NCBI RefSeq assembly: GCF_002741985.1
Contig: NZ_APHW01000010.1
Location: 62,001 to 126,000 of the forward strand
Reading direction: 5' to 3'
Length of the DNA stretch: 64,000 bases
Origin: Vibrio rotiferianus CAIM 577 = LMG 21460
GTDB lineage: Bacteria; Pseudomonadota; Gammaproteobacteria; Enterobacterales; Vibrionaceae
Under the pieces are notes generated by a model. The model made no database searches, was not told the DNA's origin, and saw only the letters and a list, made by a program, of their open reading frames with translations. Below, piece after piece: positions 61,972 through 64,000 of this stretch (positions within the stretch are counted from its first letter, which is position 1; every line of letters starts with the position of its first letter). Made by a program: the position numbers and the translations under genes.

Positions 61972-63423
61972 ATGAATCCAGCCACGCTGTGGCGCAGTGC
62001 ATTTATGCCGCGCCAAACTCAATGGACAAGAACACAACAACGTCAAGCTGACATCCTTTCTCTATTCACTTTCATCGCTTTTCTCGTCGGGATCTACAGC
62101 CTGATCAAATGGTCCAAACATGGACATGAAAGCTTAATCTTCACCTCAGTACTCTTAATTGCACTCGAACTGGTATCCGCTTTCAGCCTGAAGTGGTTCA
62201 AGCAACCGGCATTGTCGCTCAATCTTGGCTTTGTCGGCATGTCGGTACACGCGCTCAATATCATTTACCAAAGTGGTGGTGTGGTTGATTCTACGCAAAC
62301 CTATTGGGTTCCTCTGTTAGTTGTCGCTTTCTTCTTATCTGGCACTCGCATCATAGCGATCTCTTGGAGCGCGTTAGTGATAGCGGTTTCTGCGTTCATG
62401 ACATTCCAGCATGTGTCTGGTGTTAGTTTCCCTCAACTCGTGTTGTCTGAATCTGCGCAGCGTGTAGAGATATGGTCGGGTACTGTGCTACCACTGGTGG
62501 TGATTTGTATTGCACAAGCCTTTACTGCCAAGCAGCGAGATATTGCGATTGAAAGTGCTGAGAAAGCCAAAGCAGAGAGTGAGTTGGTGGCGCAAAAGGC
62601 AACAGAAGGGGAGTTGCGTTTGGCCGAGGTACTAGAGCAAGCAAACCAGAATTCGACTGAGCTCAAGCAAGTTTCCCAAGTGCTCGATAAACAATCTTCT
62701 CAGTTAGATGTTCAAGTGAATGCACTTAATGTAAACAGTGAATCCCAAGCCAGCGCGGCAGAGCAGATGAGCCAGCAAGTGCATCATATGGCGACAGGGA
62801 TTGAAGAGTCGGGCAAGTTCGTTGAAGAGTTGCGTGAGAAAAGTGAAGAGGTTCACCAACAAGCGGAGAAAAGTTCTGAGTTGCTCGAAGACTCCACCCA
62901 AGCTATCAGCCAAATAATCAGCAGCCATGAAGACATCATGAAAGTGGCAGACTTAATTACGTCGGTCGCGGAACAAACCAATCTATTGGCACTCAATGCG
63001 GCAATTGAAGCGGCAAGAGCGGGCGAGCAAGGTAGGGGCTTTGCTGTAGTTGCCGACCAAGTACGCGATCTTTCTGCCAAGAGCAGTGAGTCCGCGGTGG
63101 AAATTCGCAACTTACTTGATCGCAGTGAGCAAGAAGTAAAGCATGGTCAAAGTGTTGTGACGTCAAGTACCGAGCGGATGAACACCATTATTCAGCAAGT
63201 GACCACTATTTCTCATGATGTACAGAGCCTGTCCAGTATCATGGCAACACAAATGACGGCACTCAAAGAGTTGGATGAAGCGAGCAGTGAGGTCGCCAAT
63301 GGCGTAGTTAACACCAAAACCATCGCTGAGACGGTAGCGCAATACGGCGCTGAGCTGAACGGCCAAGTAGTCGCAGTGCGTAACCTCACTCAACAGCTTG
63401 ATCAAGTTGTCTCAAAAATCTAA
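61972..63423 (+). CDS. Methyl-accepting chemotaxis protein, membrane-anchored, no HAMP
   Basis: A 483-residue chemoreceptor. Residues 1-200 carry about six hydrophobic segments, with no periplasmic ligand domain visible. A coiled-coil signalling domain follows, with the conserved tip [20 protein letters not shown] and [16 protein letters not shown] at about 340. No HAMP domain and no C-terminal CheR-docking pentapeptide seen. ATG 61972 follows AAGGA. It separates ruvC from ruvA. Confidence 0.85.
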   Translation: MNPATLWRSAFMPRQTQWTRTQQRQADILSLFTFIAFLVGIYSLIKWSKHGHESLIFTSVLLIALELVSAFSLKWFKQPALSLNLGFVGMSVHALNIIYQSGGVVDSTQTYWVPLLVVAFFLSGTRIIAISWSALVIAVSAFMTFQHVSGVSFPQLVLSESAQRVEIWSGTVLPLVVICIAQAFTAKQRDIAIESAEKAKAESELVAQKATEGELRLAEVLEQANQNSTELKQVSQVLDKQSSQLDVQVNALNVNSESQASAAEQMSQQVHHMATGIEESGKFVEELREKSEEVHQQAEKSSELLEDSTQAISQIISSHEDIMKVADLITSVAEQTNLLALNAAIEAARAGEQGRGFAVVADQVRDLSAKSSESAVEIRNLLDRSEQEVKHGQSVVTSSTERMNTIIQQVTTISHDVQSLSSIMATQMTALKELDEASSEVANGVVNTKTIAETVAQYGAELNGQVVAVRNLTQQLDQVVSKI

Positions 63424-63429
63424 ACCCAC

Positions 63430-63466
63430 TGCATAAAGAACTGGATGTCTATCCAGTTCTTTATTA
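63430..63466 (+). terminator. Terminator between the chemoreceptor and ruvA
   Basis: ATAAAGAACTGGAT (63433-63446) / ATCCAGTTCTTTAT (63451-63464), a perfect 14 bp stem with a GTCT loop, ending in TTTAT. It may isolate ruvA from the chemoreceptor transcript. Confidence 0.7.
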
Positions 63467-63501
63467 TCCTGTCGCAAATTCATTTCCAAAGAGTATTTAT
63501 A

Positions 63502-64000
63502 GTGATTGGACGTCTTCGCGGCACTCTGCTTGAAAAGCAACCACCTGAAGTTTTAATTGAAGTTAATGGCATTGGTTATGAAGTTCAGATGCCAATGAGC
63601 TGCTTCTACGAACTGCCAAATGTCGGCGAAGAAGCCATTATTTATACTCACTTTGTTGTGCGTGAAGACGCGCAATTGCTTTACGGTTTCAACACAGTAA
63701 AAGAGCGTGCACTTTTCCGTGAAGTGATTAAAGCGAACGGTGTTGGTCCTAAGCTAGGTCTGGGTATCCTTTCTGGCATGACGGCAAGCCAATTCGTTTC
63801 TTGCGTAGAGCGTGAAGACATTTCAACGCTTGTAAAACTTCCGGGTGTTGGTAAGAAGACGGCTGAACGCCTCGTCGTTGAAATGAAAGACCGCCTGAAA
63901 GGTTGGGGCGCTGGTGATTTGTTCACTCCGTTTACCGATGCTGCACCTGCGGACGCTGGTTCTGCGGCTTCTAACAACGCAGAAGAAGAAGCAATCAGTG
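63502..64000 (+). CDS. ruvA: Holliday junction DNA helicase RuvA (partial)
   Basis: Binds Holliday junctions and recruits RuvB. The GTG at 63502 gives [20 protein letters not shown], the OB-fold start, then [13 protein letters not shown] and [18 protein letters not shown], the two helix-hairpin-helix motifs. The linker to the C-terminal domain is reached, but the gene runs off the right edge. Vibrio RuvA commonly starts with GTG. Confidence 0.95.
   Translation, partial: MIGRLRGTLLEKQPPEVLIEVNGIGYEVQMPMSCFYELPNVGEEAIIYTHFVVREDAQLLYGFNTVKERALFREVIKANGVGPKLGLGILSGMTASQFVSCVEREDISTLVKLPGVGKKTAERLVVEMKDRLKGWGAGDLFTPFTDAAPADAGSAASNNAEEEAIS

Overview
The window looks like a stretch of the main chromosome of a Vibrio species. 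The pflB, monomeric icd, cspD/clpS/clpA, infA/bpt/aat, aroA, topA, glgCA, tfoY/purR/torD/torR, elyC/cmoM/mukFEB, cmoAB, aspS and ruvC/ruvA blocks are all vibrio-like, and a c-di-GMP riboswitch very close to the Vibrio cholerae Vc2 aptamer sits upstream of tfoY. I judge it to belong near the Harveyi clade (V. parahaemolyticus, V. alginolyticus, V. campbellii), but the species call is inference. There is no prophage, insertion sequence with a transposase, CRISPR array, rRNA or tRNA that I can see.

Layout. 1-2446: start of pflB and a DUF3360-like membrane protein. 3032-6156: a basic amino acid ABC importer (hisP, argT-like, hisQ, hisM). 6244-10747: leftward xthA, rsmS, priC, a TSUP permease and dinG. 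11261-16440: a porin, a DUF2057 protein, rluE (frameshifted) and monomeric icd. 16588-23078: cspD, clpS, clpA, a class C beta-lactamase-like lipoprotein, infA, bpt and aat, which hold the bacterial N-degron pathway. 23120-28457: a glycine-zipper protein, aroA, yciN and topA (frameshifted). 28944-31608: glgC-glgA. 31730-34500: a hydrolase, a DUF2007 protein, a VTT membrane protein, tfoY and its riboswitch. 34773-37819: purR, torD, torR. 37906-46111: elyC, cmoM (frameshifted), mukF, mukE, mukB.

46175-52138 holds an accessory metabolic module: an AraC-type regulator (frameshifted near its start) divergent from an aldehyde dehydrogenase, an acyl-CoA ligase and a GMC alcohol dehydrogenase. Together they could take a primary alcohol to an acyl-CoA. 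52564-55799 holds a three-gene leftward cassette (RimK-like ATP-grasp ligase, transglutaminase-like/multi-TM membrane protein, retropepsin-like lipoprotein). This is the best candidate here for a poorly described system. 56021-58885 is cmoB, cmoA and a DUF72 protein. 59158-64000 is aspS, a roughly 295 bp MITE-like element, ruvC, a chemoreceptor and the start of ruvA.

Four conserved genes (rluE, topA, cmoM and the AraC-type regulator) are each broken by a single apparent indel, two of them at runs of eight G. Because topA is normally essential and the reading frames resume perfectly, sequencing or assembly error is the simplest explanation, although the G8 tracts could in principle be phase-variable. 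The rest is ordinary core genome, with several structured leaders and intergenic inverted repeats noted below.
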